Below, piece after piece: positions 11,101-22,390 of a stretch of DNA of 46,297 nucleotides. Each line of letters begins with the position of its first letter. Positions within the stretch are counted from its first letter, which is position 1. The notes beneath the pieces were generated by a model. It saw only the letters and a program-made list of their open reading frames with translations, had not been told where the DNA came from and searched no databases. Source of the DNA: Dimorphilus gyrociliatus (taxonomy: Eukaryota > Annelida > Polychaeta > Dinophilidae); NCBI GenBank assembly GCA_904063045.1, contig CAJFCJ010000070.1, forward strand, positions 17,358 through 63,654, given 5' to 3'. Position numbers and translations under genes: made by a program.

Positions 11101-11461
11101 CTGATTTCTACAAATGCACTCTCCAGAATGTGATCTTTTTGCTATCAAATTTTTAGAACATTTTGAGCAACTTTGACAATGACATAATCCATTTACAAGT
11201 CGTGATATAGAACCATCAGGACAGACACAGGAACATCCATCCTGCCCATTAAGAATACGATTTGCTGATCCATCAGGACAGCAAAAGCATTCTCCAGAAT
11301 TGAATTTGAAACTATTCTCTCTCTTTCCTTTATCACATTTACAAGCACACATGCATTGATTATTTTTCTTGTTGCGAAATCCATAGCTAATCCCATTCTT
11401 AGAAAAACATGTACAAATATCATATTCTCCTCCATTTGTTTGACTATATGCTTGGCATTTA
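8152..11461 (-). CDS. Adhesion gene last exon: Cys-rich, VWD, EGF repeats, cadherin-like, TM
   Basis: A single frame over about 1100 codons, interrupted only by two stops. Order: Cys-rich segment (CACKCDKGKREN, CSCVCPDGSISRLVNG); EGF pair; VWD domain opening NTWGDPHLETIDGRAFDF (about 10918) with GICGLMNDIESDDF near its end; a post-VWD motif (SQLCSADD...NRCVYDVVMSDD) like that after VWD in mucin-4-type proteins; about nine EGF-like modules (10080-9110); two cadherin-like repeats (9085-8480); a Ser/Thr-rich stalk; and a TM helix (SLIIIISCVGVITITIIVTA) with a very short LRGRFSN tail. Type I surface adhesion protein is the natural reading. Two EGF modules are defective: NGKRIAPAEC has Arg where Cys is expected, and CSKHGSCIDLLCKEGW is one Cys short. 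Confidence 0.75.
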
Positions 11462-14400
11462 CTGCAAAAAAAAAAAACAAAAATGAATTATTTTGATTAA
11501 AAAGCTTAAAAATTGTGGAGCTGTTTAAACATAGGCAACCAATTGGCTTTACCTAAACAAAATGAGTTGTTTGTCAAGGCAATTTTCACAAAATAGATTA
11601 TTATTGTAATTCAAAAGAGATATCTTTCCATTAATTTCCATTCTATTGAAATTTGCACTAGCTGTATCAGGTCTATCATAGTTGCATATATTTTCATCAG
11701 CATATCCACTTTTGATTTCTAGTTCTTTGGTTATTTTCATATTTATGGTAGATTGTTGTTTATTTAGAGGAGCAGAATTTTGTATGTAAATACCTATGAT
11801 TACAAAAAAATATATTTAAAAGATACTCTAAACTTGATATAAATATTCTATATTTGCTATTTAAAACTTACCAGCTAGCCAATTATTTACAGATTCCAAA
11901 TTTCCATTTTTACTAAAATATTTCTCTGTGTCTTTATTGATATCTTCTTCATTGTCCAATGGCCATTTTAATAATAGTGTTGCACTGAATGGCATATTTA
12001 TTTTTCCATATCCATTTCCTGTCAACTTAAATTCACATTTGTTCTTTTTCTTTTCTGTTCTTGTCCTAAAGCTTTCTAATTTATTTTTATCATAAAATAT
12101 AAAGCCACTGTTAGAATCACTAGAAAGTATACATTGTTTTGAATTAAACATTAATTTGCCTCTTGATTGAATAGATATTGGTCCTATTGAAAATTCTGTT
12201 AAATAGATTACACCAGGAATTTTTAATCCATTAATTACATAATTAAATAAATATTTATTGCTGTTTTTCATGTTTAATCCATCAGTTTTATATAGGTCTA
12301 TTGTTTTAAGGATTGAAATGTCATAGTCAATATCAATATCTAGCTTTGTGGTCAATGATGGTTTTATATATTTAATTCCATAATTTGGTAAAATTTTTGT
12401 TTCCAAAGTTGTCCGAATTGATGTTGTATACTTTGACACGATTGAAAGTTTCAAATCTGGAATCTGTTTTAAAGAAAATTTTTTATCCTAGCTCTGAAAA
12501 CCTACTTACTTAAAGCAATTGAATTGAATTTAGGAAATTCAATTGTACATTCTTTACAAATAGATAAATAGATATTCAGATTCCAAACTTACAGTAGAAA
12601 TCTTCTGTTACCACAAAAAGAACAATGCAAAATATACTTACATTTGTATTAATTTTTGGAAAATTGCTGTGTATGGAAAGATTCTCATTTAAATTATTAC
12701 CATTACTACCACCAGTACTATTCTTTGTAATGCTATTATAGTTGATAGTGCTTGTATCTAAATCTTCAGTTAATGATCCTAGATTAATCAATTCTACAGC
12801 TTTCCATCCATTCAATAATGATTTAGAACTGATAACATAACCTAAAGAACTTATTGTATCTTTTTTGCCAATAATTAAATCATCATTCTTCAACAGATCA
12901 TCACTTTGTGCATAGTACAAACTTTCATGAATATCATCAGTCCAACAAGAAAGTTGATGAGACCAATTTTTTATTTGATCAAAATTTTTACTTTCAATAT
13001 TTGTACTTGTACAATAATCAAGTCTTGATTGTAGAAAAGAGTCTTTGTTAATTGTTTTATGATACTTTACTACTCTTTGCAGATAACCTAAAGATTTTTC
13101 TACAATAATGATATCCTCATTTTGATATTGCTCCGTTGTTTTAGCAATAATATAATAAGACCATACAGTTCTCCCTTCATAAGCGTATTCTTCTCCCAAA
13201 CATTTCATATTTATTTCTTGAGTAATGCTCTTCCTTGGTTGTGAAGATTGGATAAATATTGACAACTGTCTTTTTGAAGGAGTTAAATGCCATATATTCA
13301 ATTTATTTTTATCCTTAAATATTGCAGTTGTTTTGAAATGACCATATTTAAGTAAGTCCAATGGATAAATTTCATATCCAACCATAATCTTATAATTGGA
13401 GAATGTATTTGTAGAATTAACAATTCTATGATAAACTCTTTCATTATTCTCACTGGTTATTATTTGTTGAGTATAAGTAGATGTATGGTTGTCATCCCCT
13501 TCTAGTATAAATATGTCATATTCTCCATTCAAATCTCCATTCAATTTTTCTTCACTTTTACATTTAAAAAGCTTTGATTTTATTTTAATAACATTATCTT
13601 TTAGTTTTATATCATTTATTCTCTCTTCTGAAGTCAATTGTGGAATGGGAAAGCCATTTTTACATTTATTCTCATCCCATATTTTACAACCAGATAATGA
13701 TGTATTTTTAAAGCATTTTTTGATGTCTGTACATTGTTGACAAGCTTCATTATTGGTGTGAGAGCAATAAGACTCTTCACAATTAAAAGTTAGTATCTGC
13801 TTAGAGCAAGAATTTGGTTCTACACTTAAACAATTCCAATAGAACCAATCAGGACATGACTTGTATGCTTTATCAGGCATTCCTGGAATACATTTTTGAG
13901 TAGTGTCACACCATCCACAACCCTCTCTCCTAGTACAATGTTTACAAGATGAATAGCGAGGACATTTTGATCTTGAGCATCTTTTTCCATACCATCCAGG
14001 ATAACATTTACAAACATTTGGGCCTATACATGTACCATGATTATTACAATTTCCAACATCTTTACAAGTGAATTCTGAACAGTCAGACTTAGTCCATCCA
14101 GAATTACAGAGGCAAGTTAAACCAACACATTGTCCCCTTTTAAAGCAGTTATTTTTACACAATCTATCATGAAATTCTTGACAAATAAAAGGTTTAATCA
14201 CCTTATTATCTATATAATTTGTATCTCTTTGCTCAGGATATCCACTATTTGCAGTCCATATATCAGTTGTTGTGAATTTTTGTTCATTTTTACTTGATTC
14301 CGTTATTCTAAGTATATCTTTAATATTTTTATTAAGTAAATGGTTTGCTGATAGTAATTGTGAAAAATGATTCAAACACCATTTTTTAGCATTGTTGAAA

Positions 14401-17104
14401 GTCAATGGTCCAAAATGAAAGTAATAGCAAGATTTTTCAATATATTTCCATCCAGTTAGACCACAAAATGAGTTTAGATGATTATTTTTAGGGAATTGTT
14501 GAAGATTTTGGGAATAATCAAGAAGTTGAAGAGAAGAATCATACCTGCCATCATAGATTCTCTTATGAATTTCACTTGAATGAGTTTCACCCCACCAATT
14601 ATGAGAACAGTCATTCAAAATTAGACCACTTGAGTTTGTAAAACAAGCTATTTGAAAAGAATTAACATCATCATTCAAAACATTTGAACATTGATCAAAA
14701 GTTGTTTGCTTTAGAAATATTCCCAGTTCAACATTATTATTGTTAGAAATTTTCAATAGAGAATTTTGAAAATTGTCATTTTGAGAAAATCTACATTGAG
14801 TTATATAAATGCTCAAATTATCATTTTTCATAAAAATATTTTCATTATTAATTAGATTGAATGGAGTTGATTTTGAATTTTGAATATTTACATTTTTCAT
14901 ATAGACTGATGATCTTTTAGTTGACATGTAAATTGAATGTTTAACAGATGAAAATAGCAAATTTTCAAAATGAAAATAGTTTTTATGCTCTGAGGTTTGA
15001 TAATTGAGATATATAGCTGTTGATTTTTCATTAGTAAATGAATTGTTTACAATACAATAATCTCTATGTTTGTCATCATCATCATTGCAAAATATGAATT
15101 GTGGATCTCTAAAACCTACACACCTTAGTAATTCAATGCGAAGAGTTATATTAAAATTTCTATTTTCCAATTCATAAATTGGAATATCATAATATTTCCA
15201 TATATATTCTTTAGTGGCTGAGTATTCTCTGATGATTTCTGTTTGTTTATCATCAGATTTTATTAATACAGTAATTCTACCATCACCATTAAGCAGATAA
15301 AACCGAAAGTAGCAATAATTTTGGTTAGAAACTAGATTTTGGTGATAGATATCAATAAAACGTCTTTCATGAAAGTATTCAGAGTGGATGAGTAGTAAAT
15401 TTCCAAAAGAATTTATGTGATTATCAAATGTGTCACCACAGTATCTACGCCTATGTAAAAGAAAAAGTTGGAAAAATGGGAAATGTACATTTCGCATTTA
15501 TCTTGAAATTGTTACAAACCTGGTCTCTGAATTTTAGAGAAGAGTAGTATCAGGTGTTCTGAGAAGTTAGGATCAGTTAATTGCATTTCAATATTTTCAT
15601 CAAAAATATAGAAAGCATCCTAGAGATTGAGATGAATAATTGATATAGAATGGGAAAGTGATGATGATAATCATATATCAATACTTACTGTATTAGGCTG
15701 TGAAAACAAGAAATATGGTATTCCATTTTGAGGAGTGATTATTATATTTTCTATATTTATTGGTGAATTATTCAATAACTGAACTTTAAAAATGAATCCA
15801 TGAGGAATAGTTATAGTTAATGAGCATCCAGTATGGAAATTATTTGGCCAAGACAAATCCAAAAATAAATCTCTATCTTTCAAATTATAAAAAGCGCCGA
15901 TTGAACAAAAAGAAATTGGTGAAAAAAGAGATTGTTTGGGAAAATTATATTCAGACATCTGAGAAAATCCTTGAATTAGTCTGATTGAATTTTTATTATT
16001 GTTAAAATGACTATTTCGAATGGAGAATTTATTAAATGTTCCTTTTAAATCTAATCCTACTTCTGTTGTAGATTCTACTAAAATATTGGATATTTCTAAT
16101 GATGCATTTGAATTTGATCCAATAATTTGTAAACCACTTGAATTGGATGAAAAATAGGAATCTTTAACAATTGCATAATCATCATTTAAAAATAAATTTA
16201 GACCAACACCATGAAAATGGGCATTTTGAATAAGGTTATTTTTCCCATTTACATTTACAATTGCCTCATTGAATACTGTTGGTAAACAGCTGAAAGAAAG
16301 GATTGTTGGTAGAACATCTGCATTTACAAATTTTGTACATTGGTTGAATTGAGTAGCATTGTAGCAATCTAGAATCCAGTCTGTTGTTGAAAAGTTCAAT
16401 TTTGAGTATGATATTCCAGCTGTTGATTGTGGATCGGTATTTAGATTAAAATGTTGGCAAACCAGTTGATTTATTTTGAAAAATTGTAAAATACTACTGT
16501 TTCTTGTTAAATTGATTTGAACAGATTTTTGTAGTCCATCTTCAGAGTTGAATAAGAAAAGTGATATGTTAATTTTTTTAAGTTGAAAATGGCTACTTTC
16601 TTGCTTCAATTTTGATGTTTTAGTAGTGATTAAAACTCTTTTTTCATTTGGTTTTCCAATATATAATTCTCCATTTACTATCAAATGCTTACCTAGATCA
16701 AATGATATCTTTGTATTTTGGGATAAAATTTTTAAATCACCATTGATCAGTGTTGTATCTTTGATTCTAACATTTCCACTAAGCTCAACTTTTCCTTTGA
16801 TATAACCTTCTAAGATGGTTGAATCTTTTTGTTTTTTATCAAAATATTTGAGTGTAGTCAATTGGTGATCTGTATAACTTGGTGATAGATTCACTCTAGC
16901 CAACAGGCCATTTCTATTTCCATCATAGACTTTTGAATAAGGATTTTCATGATTAATGTAATTATGTGTCATATTGAATTGGCATTGATCAATTGAATTT
17001 GTATCACAAATGCATTGGCAATCTATTTCATAGGTACTTTCTCTATTATCCAAAATATTTCTTGATAGAAAGGGAAAATTCTGTCCTTCCAGTTTCCATT
17101 CCAT
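8152..17104 (-). CDS. Large modular adhesion-type membrane protein gene (whole model)
   Basis: Read from 17104 down to 8152. Principal exons: 15689-17104, 15516-15619, 12642-15450, possibly a 12-nt microexon near 12590, 11872-12463, 11553-11793 and 8152-11461. Phases match at the junctions I could check. Module order: right-handed beta-helix repeats, C-type lectin-like, EGF pair, PSI, unrecognised beta-rich regions, Cys-rich region, VWD, EGF-like repeats, two cadherin-like repeats, one TM helix, short tail. The N-terminal half (beta-helix, NWWG motif, lectin-like, EGF, PSI) resembles the bark beetle/Anakonda family of junction proteins; the VWD-EGF-cadherin half is unlike what I know of that family. 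No signal peptide is present, so 5' exons are missing or lie beyond the MULE relic. Two in-frame stops (9877-9879, 9814-9816) mean the gene as written is not intact. Confidence 0.65.
9814..9879 (-). other. Two in-frame stop codons inside one EGF module
   Basis: In the otherwise open exon, TAA (9879-9877) directly follows KAIC and TAG (9816-9814) stands where neighbouring modules have Trp, Phe or Tyr (EEG-stop-TKINC). Between them CSSRGICVKTNICECEEG is a good EGF module. No plausible intron removes both. Either the gene is nonsense-disrupted, the codons are consensus errors, or they are read through. Confidence 0.75.
11553..11793 (-). CDS. Adhesion gene exon: linker region
   Basis: Starts after an acceptor (tcatag) with GIYIQNSAPLNKQQSTI and ends KQLILF with two bases left before gtaaag. 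Both phases agree with the neighbours. It includes KSGYADENICNYDRPDTAS and a CENC pair and leads into the Cys-rich region; no domain was recognised. Confidence 0.65.
11872..12463 (-). CDS. Adhesion gene exon: unrecognised extracellular region
   Basis: An acceptor (ttttaaaacag) opens the frame IPDLKLSIVSKYTTSIRTTL, and the exon ends at LAG with one base left before gtaagt. The content is beta-strand-like and polar with only two cysteines. I recognise no domain. A possible microexon (12 nt, KIST) joins it in phase to the preceding large exon; the sequence between 12464 and 12641 is otherwise intronic. Confidence 0.6.
12642..15450 (-). CDS. Adhesion gene exon: beta-helix, C-type lectin-like, EGF, PSI
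   Basis: About 936 codons. It starts RRYCGDTFDNHINS and continues beta-helix repeats up to NDCSHNWWGETHSSEIHKRI, the NxWG closing motif common in this fold. Then follows a C-type lectin-like domain (GWKYIEKSCYYFHFG, AKKWCLNHF, ICQEF), two EGF modules (CKNNCFKRGQCVGLTCLC; CNNHGTCIGPNVCKCYPGWYG) and a plexin-type PSI module (CKHCTRREGCGWCDTTQKC). A second Cys cluster follows, then about 350 residues of unrecognised sequence with repeated N-glycosylation sites. The lectin-like domain lacks a clear EPN/QPD plus WND calcium site, so sugar binding is doubtful. It ends in phase 0 at PKINTN|gtaagt. Confidence 0.75.
15516..15619 (-). CDS. Adhesion gene 104-bp exon
   Basis: Bounded by an acceptor (ctctag|GAT) and a donor (GGTTT|gtaac). 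It reads DAFYIFDENIEMQLTDPNF and on to KIQRPG, leaving two bases that combine with the next exon to give LRRYCGD. The phase agreement at both ends supports the call although the exon is short. The flanking introns are 69 bp (15620-15688) and 65 bp (15451-15515). Confidence 0.7.
15689..17104 (-). CDS. Adhesion gene exon: beta-helix repeats
   Basis: An open frame of about 472 codons ends at a donor (ACA|GTAAGT) in phase 0. The first 70 residues include a Cys-rich motif (IDCQCICDTNSIDQCQF). After that come short strands with regular turns (KGKVELSGNVRIKDTTLING; LEISNILVESTTEVGLDLKG) and many N-glycosylation sequons, typical of an extracellular right-handed beta-helix. The first Met (MEWKLEG) is followed by hydrophilic sequence, so it is probably not the true start; a cryptic acceptor nearby is possible. 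The exon abuts the MULE-2 relic. Confidence 0.75.
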
Positions 17105-17106
17105 AA

Positions 17107-17195
17107 TAGACTCAATAAAAACATGGGAATAAACTCATCATTTTACACAATTATTGGTGAACTAAAGAGAGAGGCTGACTTAATTTCTGTCTATG
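17107..17195 (+). pseudogene. MULE-2 transposase relic, part 1 (second copy)
   Basis: Same sequence as the relic at 1743-1831, with the same junction to the adhesion gene on its left and the same CTATG at the LTR boundary on its right (17191-17195). It shows the duplication happened after both insertions. Confidence 0.7.
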
Positions 17196-18130
17196 TGTAC
17201 ACATACATTCGTCAGCTATATTCTACAATAGAGAAGTAGTATTGAACCAGTATTGTACTATGCAGATAGCACTGATAAAGATAAGCAGTAGTGACCTAGT
17301 TTCGCATAGGGCAGTGCATACACATTATGCAGTAATAAAACCTATTGAATTATATAAAGAATATTTGCTATTTGCAACCTAGCATTAATATTACAATTTA
17401 TTAATCCATAAATTTATGATTTCGAACTAAAACTAGTTCAATTAATTATCAATTATGCTTAAATTCTAAGTTTAGATTATATTCACTATTCAACAGTATT
17501 GTATACACAATACTGTTCTTTTTAACATGCATTAATCAGATATACTTCCTCCTTATATGCTGATGCTAAATTTACTAGCTCAATCAATTGAATATCATTA
17601 TTAAGGTAGAATATAAAAACGGTCAAATATACAATCTACATGTTTTCTTGATTGTTGGACTTGTCCTACTAAAATTGTTACATCTTATGCAACTCTCCAA
17701 CCTGAGAAATTCAACTATTATTTAGAAGAGGAAAACAATAAAAACATGACCATATTTAGAACTTTTCTTTGTCTTCAAATGTTACTTTTGTTTTTGTGAA
17801 CATTGAAATTTGTGAACTATCAACCCTTAAAAGAGTATATAAACCCTACGAAATTAACAGTTGATAGTTCAGTTTTCTAACCGTCAGCTAGTTGTTTAAA
17901 CTAGCTTGTTTAGAACTAGAAGCTCATTTTACTCAATACATATTCTTTGCACGAAATACTGGTGTTTTGTTAATCAATTTCTACCGAAATTGCCTTTGTT
18001 AGACTATTTGTGGACGAACTTTAAAGGTTCTATTTGGACCAGTACTTTGGCAAGTTGGTAAATGATTGGAAAGGACGATTACAGTTGTGACGAACCAGAA
18101 ATTCCTACAATTACAATACAACAAAGTACA
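17196..18130 (+). mobile_element. Solo LTR, second copy
   Basis: A 935-bp copy of 1832-2766 with the same TGTAC/GTACA ends and the same CTATG duplications (17191-17195, 18131-18135). An identical target-site duplication means it was copied with its host segment, not inserted twice. Confidence 0.85.
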
Positions 18131-18287
18131 CTATGAAAAATTATTAAGTGAGAAGAAGATATTGAGAATGCAAAAAAAAGTCTACACAGAAATTCAAAAG
18201 GAACTGTTTTCCATTTGGGAAAACTTTAAAGTTGGTGACATCACAGCAAGTCAACTTGTTGAGATGTGTTCTGCTTTATATTATTAA
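18131..18287 (+). pseudogene. MULE-2 transposase relic, part 2 (second copy)
   Basis: Duplicate of 2767-2923, with the same C-terminal peptide (YEKLLSEKKILRMQKK to VEMCSALYY) and stop. Confidence 0.7.
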
Positions 18288-18487
18288 ATATGTGCAGTAG
18301 TAATTCAACAGTATTAAAAATATCAAAAATGTTCAAGTCATTTGAAAAATTATGTTCTTAAATAAACTTTTTTACTTGCAATTTCATGGTTTTCATTTTC
18401 TCAGATCATTAGTATTTAATCAATTAAGAAAAATATATTAATTCCTTTCATCTTCTCTATTCCTATTTAATAATTTTTTTAATACTA

Positions 18488-18645
18488 TGTGGACATTTAC
18501 TGTTCATTTGTGGACATTTTCTGTCCGTCTGTGGATGTGTTCTGTTCATCTGTGGACATTTTCTGTCCATCTGTGGACGTTTTCTGTCAATTGTGGACGT
18601 TTTCTGTTGTGGACGTTTTCTGTTGTGGACGTTTTCTGTTGCCCA
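18488..18645 (+). repeat. Iteron array of MULE-2 (second copy)
   Basis: Eight TGTGGAC(G/A)TTTTCTGT units as at 3124-3280, with only minor base changes (for example GTCCGTC for GTCGTC between units 2 and 3). Confidence 0.7.
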
Positions 18646-18872
18646 CTTATTATAGAAATGGATTAGAATATGTCTTAAAAAATAAATGAATTCAAATGGT
18701 TTTAAAATATCATTAACATTTAGCAACCAACATTCATCAGAAAAAATCTCTCTTCCTTTTCAAGATTTTTAAACATTGTACTATTTCTTTGTAAGTAAAC
18801 AAAATTTAACTAAAATATGATAACAAAACTCTAGTCATCCATTTTGAGTAGGTTTGACCTATTCAAAACACT

Positions 18873-19058
18873 ATGGAAACAATGAAACAACACTGGAAGA
18901 AAATTGCTGATGGAACAAGAATTTGTGATAAATATTGCATTGGAGATAATTATAATAACTTATTCATTGGTGGCAAAGTTGGATCTGCTACTATTTTTAC
19001 CAACATTTCTCTTATCATATCGGCTATTATCACTGCTTTCATAGATTTAAAATTCTAA
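18873..19058 (+). CDS. Small hypothetical ORF, 61 aa (second copy)
   Basis: Identical at the protein level to 3509-3694. It has a hydrophobic C-terminal stretch, no recognised family, and lies 173 bp upstream of DNase I-like copy B. Confidence 0.3.
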   Translation: METMKQHWKKIADGTRICDKYCIGDNYNNLFIGGKVGSATIFTNISLIISAIITAFIDLKF

Positions 19059-19231
19059 CATAATCCTTATAACAATCTTATAACCTAAATCTATTGTTAG
19101 TCAATAGTGGGCATTTTTTCACAAGCTGTAACTTGAGAGCCATGGCTATTGTCACCACTTTTTTAACAATGACTAATCTATATTATTAATATACACAAAC
19201 TGGGAGCTGTATTTGCAAAGCACAAATAAAA

Positions 19232-21468
19232 ATGGCTACGAAATCTAATGATAATGAAACTGAGGAATTGACAGCAGGAACTAGTGATTTAAAATTAGAT
19301 TCTGAGCACTTTGAATGTAAAATAAAAATACCAATAAAACTACTGCTTCATCAAAGGTCAGACAGAACTGTCCTAGACAAAAAGCGCACACCCTTGGATA
19401 TAGCTACTGAGGATCATCCTAATGGAGTATTTTTCTACCCACGACTGGTGGACAATGTAATATTCTTTATATTAACAAGAAATATTTTTATTGTAAAAAT
19501 TTTATTTATTCTATTCCATTAAATTTATATAGGTTGGAGACACACAACAAACTATTAAATTATACAGCGATTGGGATAAAGAAAAAAGAATATTTCATTT
19601 GAAAACAATAAATCTCAACTTAGAAAAAAGAAAAATTACCATTTTTCCACGTGACTTTAAAGGAAATGAGGAGAAACCAGGACTTTTAACTTATAGTAAA
19701 AATATATATACAATACCTTTATTTTAAAAAATCAAGAAATGAAGAAAACATTTCTTTATACATTTAAACAGATATTTCAAAGGATGGCAAATGTGATTTC
19801 GAAAAGTCTCAATTGATCATTGAATGGAATCAAGATACAAGCATGAATGCAACTTTGGAGGAAAAATTGGATAGAGTTCGGAATATAAGAATTGGAGCAT
19901 TTAATATTAAAAAGGGAAAGATTGAGCAAGAAATTTCAAAAGTATTAGACATTTCTTTTGGTATTTTCATCACAATTTAGAATTTCTTTCAGGTCATACA
20001 AAATTTTGATTTGCTTGCCTTACAAGAATTGACAGCTGACCCTATAGATTATGGAAAAATATTGAAAAATTTAAATGAACAGCTAAATGAGAAAAATCAA
20101 TGTCCATATTACATAATAATTGGCGGAAAATTCCACAATGAAAACTCTGCTTATCTTTACAATACAAAATATTTTGTTAATATTTGCAACACTGACAGTA
20201 AAGATTTGGATTGTGCAAAAACATGGGAGGCTGAAGAAGAAAATCATAAAATGTTGATGCATCAATTTTTTCGACCACCACTTATTGTTTCTTTTCAAAC
20301 AAAATATTGTGAATTGGATACATTTACCTTTATTTCTTTGCATACTAACCCTAATAAGAATGCAAAAAATAAAAAAATTGGAAATATATTACATTGTTAC
20401 CCTTCAACAGTTACAGGGATAAACAATCTTTTCAAATTGTCAAAAGATATAACAACAGAATATCATGATGAGGTTGTGATTCTCTTGGGAAAAAAATATT
20501 AGGTCATTCCATACTATTTTCAAACAGTAAATTGTAATTTTTTTCAGCATTTTAAAAATTTGATTATTGGTGGAGATCTTAATTGGTCTGAACAATATCT
20601 TTCACATGAGCCAAATGTACCAGAAGAATTTACTTTACGTACCCAAAGATCAATACCAATCAAATTAAAACAGAAATATATGACAGTATAATAGTAATTT
20701 GTTTAGTAATTTCTCTTATTATTGATATTAAAGTTATACATATATGGAACTGACTTGGAAAAAGCTATAATTAGAAATAGTGGAACAGTTTATTACAACA
20801 TAACATTCAGTGACCACTTTCCAGTTGGATTTGAAATTCAATTCAAGATAAACTTAGAGGAGAAAATTCCTAAAGGAATAATTCATGTTCCATTTCAAAG
20901 TGAAAATCAGTTGAAAAGTTTGCAAGATTATTTTGATCCATTTACATAATGAAACCTCACAATTTTTGATGATATGTGGCAAAAAAATGACTATACATGG
21001 CCAAAGATGTATCAAGTTAAAAAGCATTTTGATAATCATATTTTCAAAAATATTCTTCAAAGCAATTATAACACATTTTTTATGAAGACTTCAATATATA
21101 TTGTGGACAATAATAATCATGGAGAATACTCATGTATTACAGATTCGAAAAGTAATTGCATAATATTTTACACAGAAGAAAATAGATTTGAAGAAGACTG
21201 TTGTCAAAAATACAAAGAGGAATTTATAATACAATTTGTGGAAAATATTCAGGAAACTTATAAATATAAATGTAAATGTGCTGCATTCTACAATGAAAAA
21301 TTTCAGTTATTTAAATGTTACGATATGTCTACAAATGACAAAATCATTTTATATAAAGATGATAGTAAAATTATTAACCAAGGGAAAATATACTATTTCA
21401 ATTTTCTGGTACAAAGTGAAATTCCAGATCCTTATGAAAAGAAAAGATGTCAGTTTTCTTCACTTTGA
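19232..21468 (+). CDS. DNase I-like endonuclease, copy B (six exons, indel-damaged 3' part)
   Basis: Exons 19232-19456, 19533-19695, 19772-19941, 19993-20472 (or 20475), 20548-20686 and about 20734-21468. Core motifs as in copy A: IRIGAFNIKKGK, LLALQEL, FISLHT, GGDLNW, YDR across the junction, ITFSDHFPVGF. Exons 1-4 are in frame, including the exon 2 stretch broken in copy A. From 20540 on there are many short deletions relative to A, C and D (missing G at the exon 5 donor and exon 6 acceptor, CCCC to CCC, CCATTTTAC to CCATTTAC), which break the last exon into several frames. Exon 4 differs from copy A by about 20 residues and apparently no silent change. The end reads PDPYEKKRCQFSSL; a hydrophobic tail lies one frame away. 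Confidence 0.75.
20791..20799. other. Empty MULE target site in copy B
   Basis: Single TATTACAAC just before the codons for ITFSDH, uninterrupted, as in copy A. This is the pre-insertion state of the site filled in copies C and D. Confidence 0.85.
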
Positions 21469-21559
21469 TAAGTACTTTGGATATCATTTGGCAATTGATT
21501 TACTAATTTTCTTTTTTCTTGTTATTGCACAATTTTCATTATATTTTATACTTAAATAA
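21236..21559 (+). other. Out-of-frame hydrophobic tail of copy B
   Basis: One base away from the main frame of the last exon, the sequence after PDPYE reads KDVSFLHFDKYFGYHLAIDL followed by LIFFFLVIAQFSLYFILK and a stop. That is a good single membrane-spanning segment at the very C-terminus. In copy A the junction bases differ (a shorter AAAG stretch) and the protein stops early; in C and D this stretch is deleted or rearranged. It may be the ancestral C-terminal anchor lost by frameshift, or chance AT-rich hydrophobicity. Confidence 0.4.
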
Positions 21560-21689
21560 TGTTTGGATGGTTCATTATTATCATTTGGATTGTATTTTAA
21601 TTCTGATTCATTTTATGTAAATCTTTTTCAATTGTTTGAAAAGTGCACTTGGAAATAATGCATAATGATATTTAGACCTTAACTATGAT

Positions 21690-21850
21690 AGAACTTTAGA
21701 AAGACTTTTCTTTTGTAGCCATGAAAATGGTGGAACATCGAAAAAGCTTTTATTTCCTAGAAATTATAATGGTGGAAGTTTTGAAAGATTTTTATTTCAT
21801 AGAAATTTTAGTTGGGGACTTTAGAAAGTCATATTATTCGCAGGAAATAG
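21690..21850 (+). repeat. 42-bp tandem repeat, second copy
   Basis: The same four-unit array as at 6336-6497 with small deletions (TTGTGGGAC to TTGGGGAC), followed by the same IDSLTITDGATLELTKEQ stretch in one frame. Confidence 0.55.
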
Positions 21851-22129
21851 ATTCTTTGACCATAACAGATGGTGCCACTTTGGAACTAACAAAGGAACAA
21901 ACAATATAGAAAAATGCATGTCAAAGTTGTTACATCTTTTTCAAAAACAGATATGGAAGAGCAGGTTTGCTTTTGAAATGCCACATGCTAACCATTGTGA
22001 TATAACAGTTTTCATGTTTTTGTTGTTCATGCATTATGAGACTGTTACATTTCAACTTTGTAATCCTTTGGCCAAGTGAACTCAAGCTTTTGGAAATGTG
22101 TAAAAGGAAATACATTTCCCAGTTGGCAG

Positions 22130-22390
22130 TTCAGTTCTTTAACCCTTAGCTGCTTGTTAAAACTTACATGTTTAGAACTAGAAACTCCTTTAATCAATAC
22201 ATATTCTTGAATGACACTGACACTGAACTGGTGTTTGTTGATTGATTTCTACTGAAATTAAATTTCTTGAGACTATTTGTAGAAGAAGTTGAAAGGTTCT
22301 GTTTATGTGAGTATTTTGGTGCATTGATAAATGATTGGAAGGGTGAATATTGTTCTGAAGAAGCAGAAATTCCTACAATTAAATACAACA
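22130..22390 (+). mobile_element. 3' LTR fragment, second copy
   Basis: Duplicate of 6776-7045 ending aaatacaacaaagtaca, with several one- or two-base losses relative to that copy. Confidence 0.6.

Noticed and set aside
12498-12542. Small exon of 42 nt between the large and next exons of the adhesion gene
   Set aside because: It has splice-like ends but introduces a stop in the required phase; the neighbouring exons join in phase without it.
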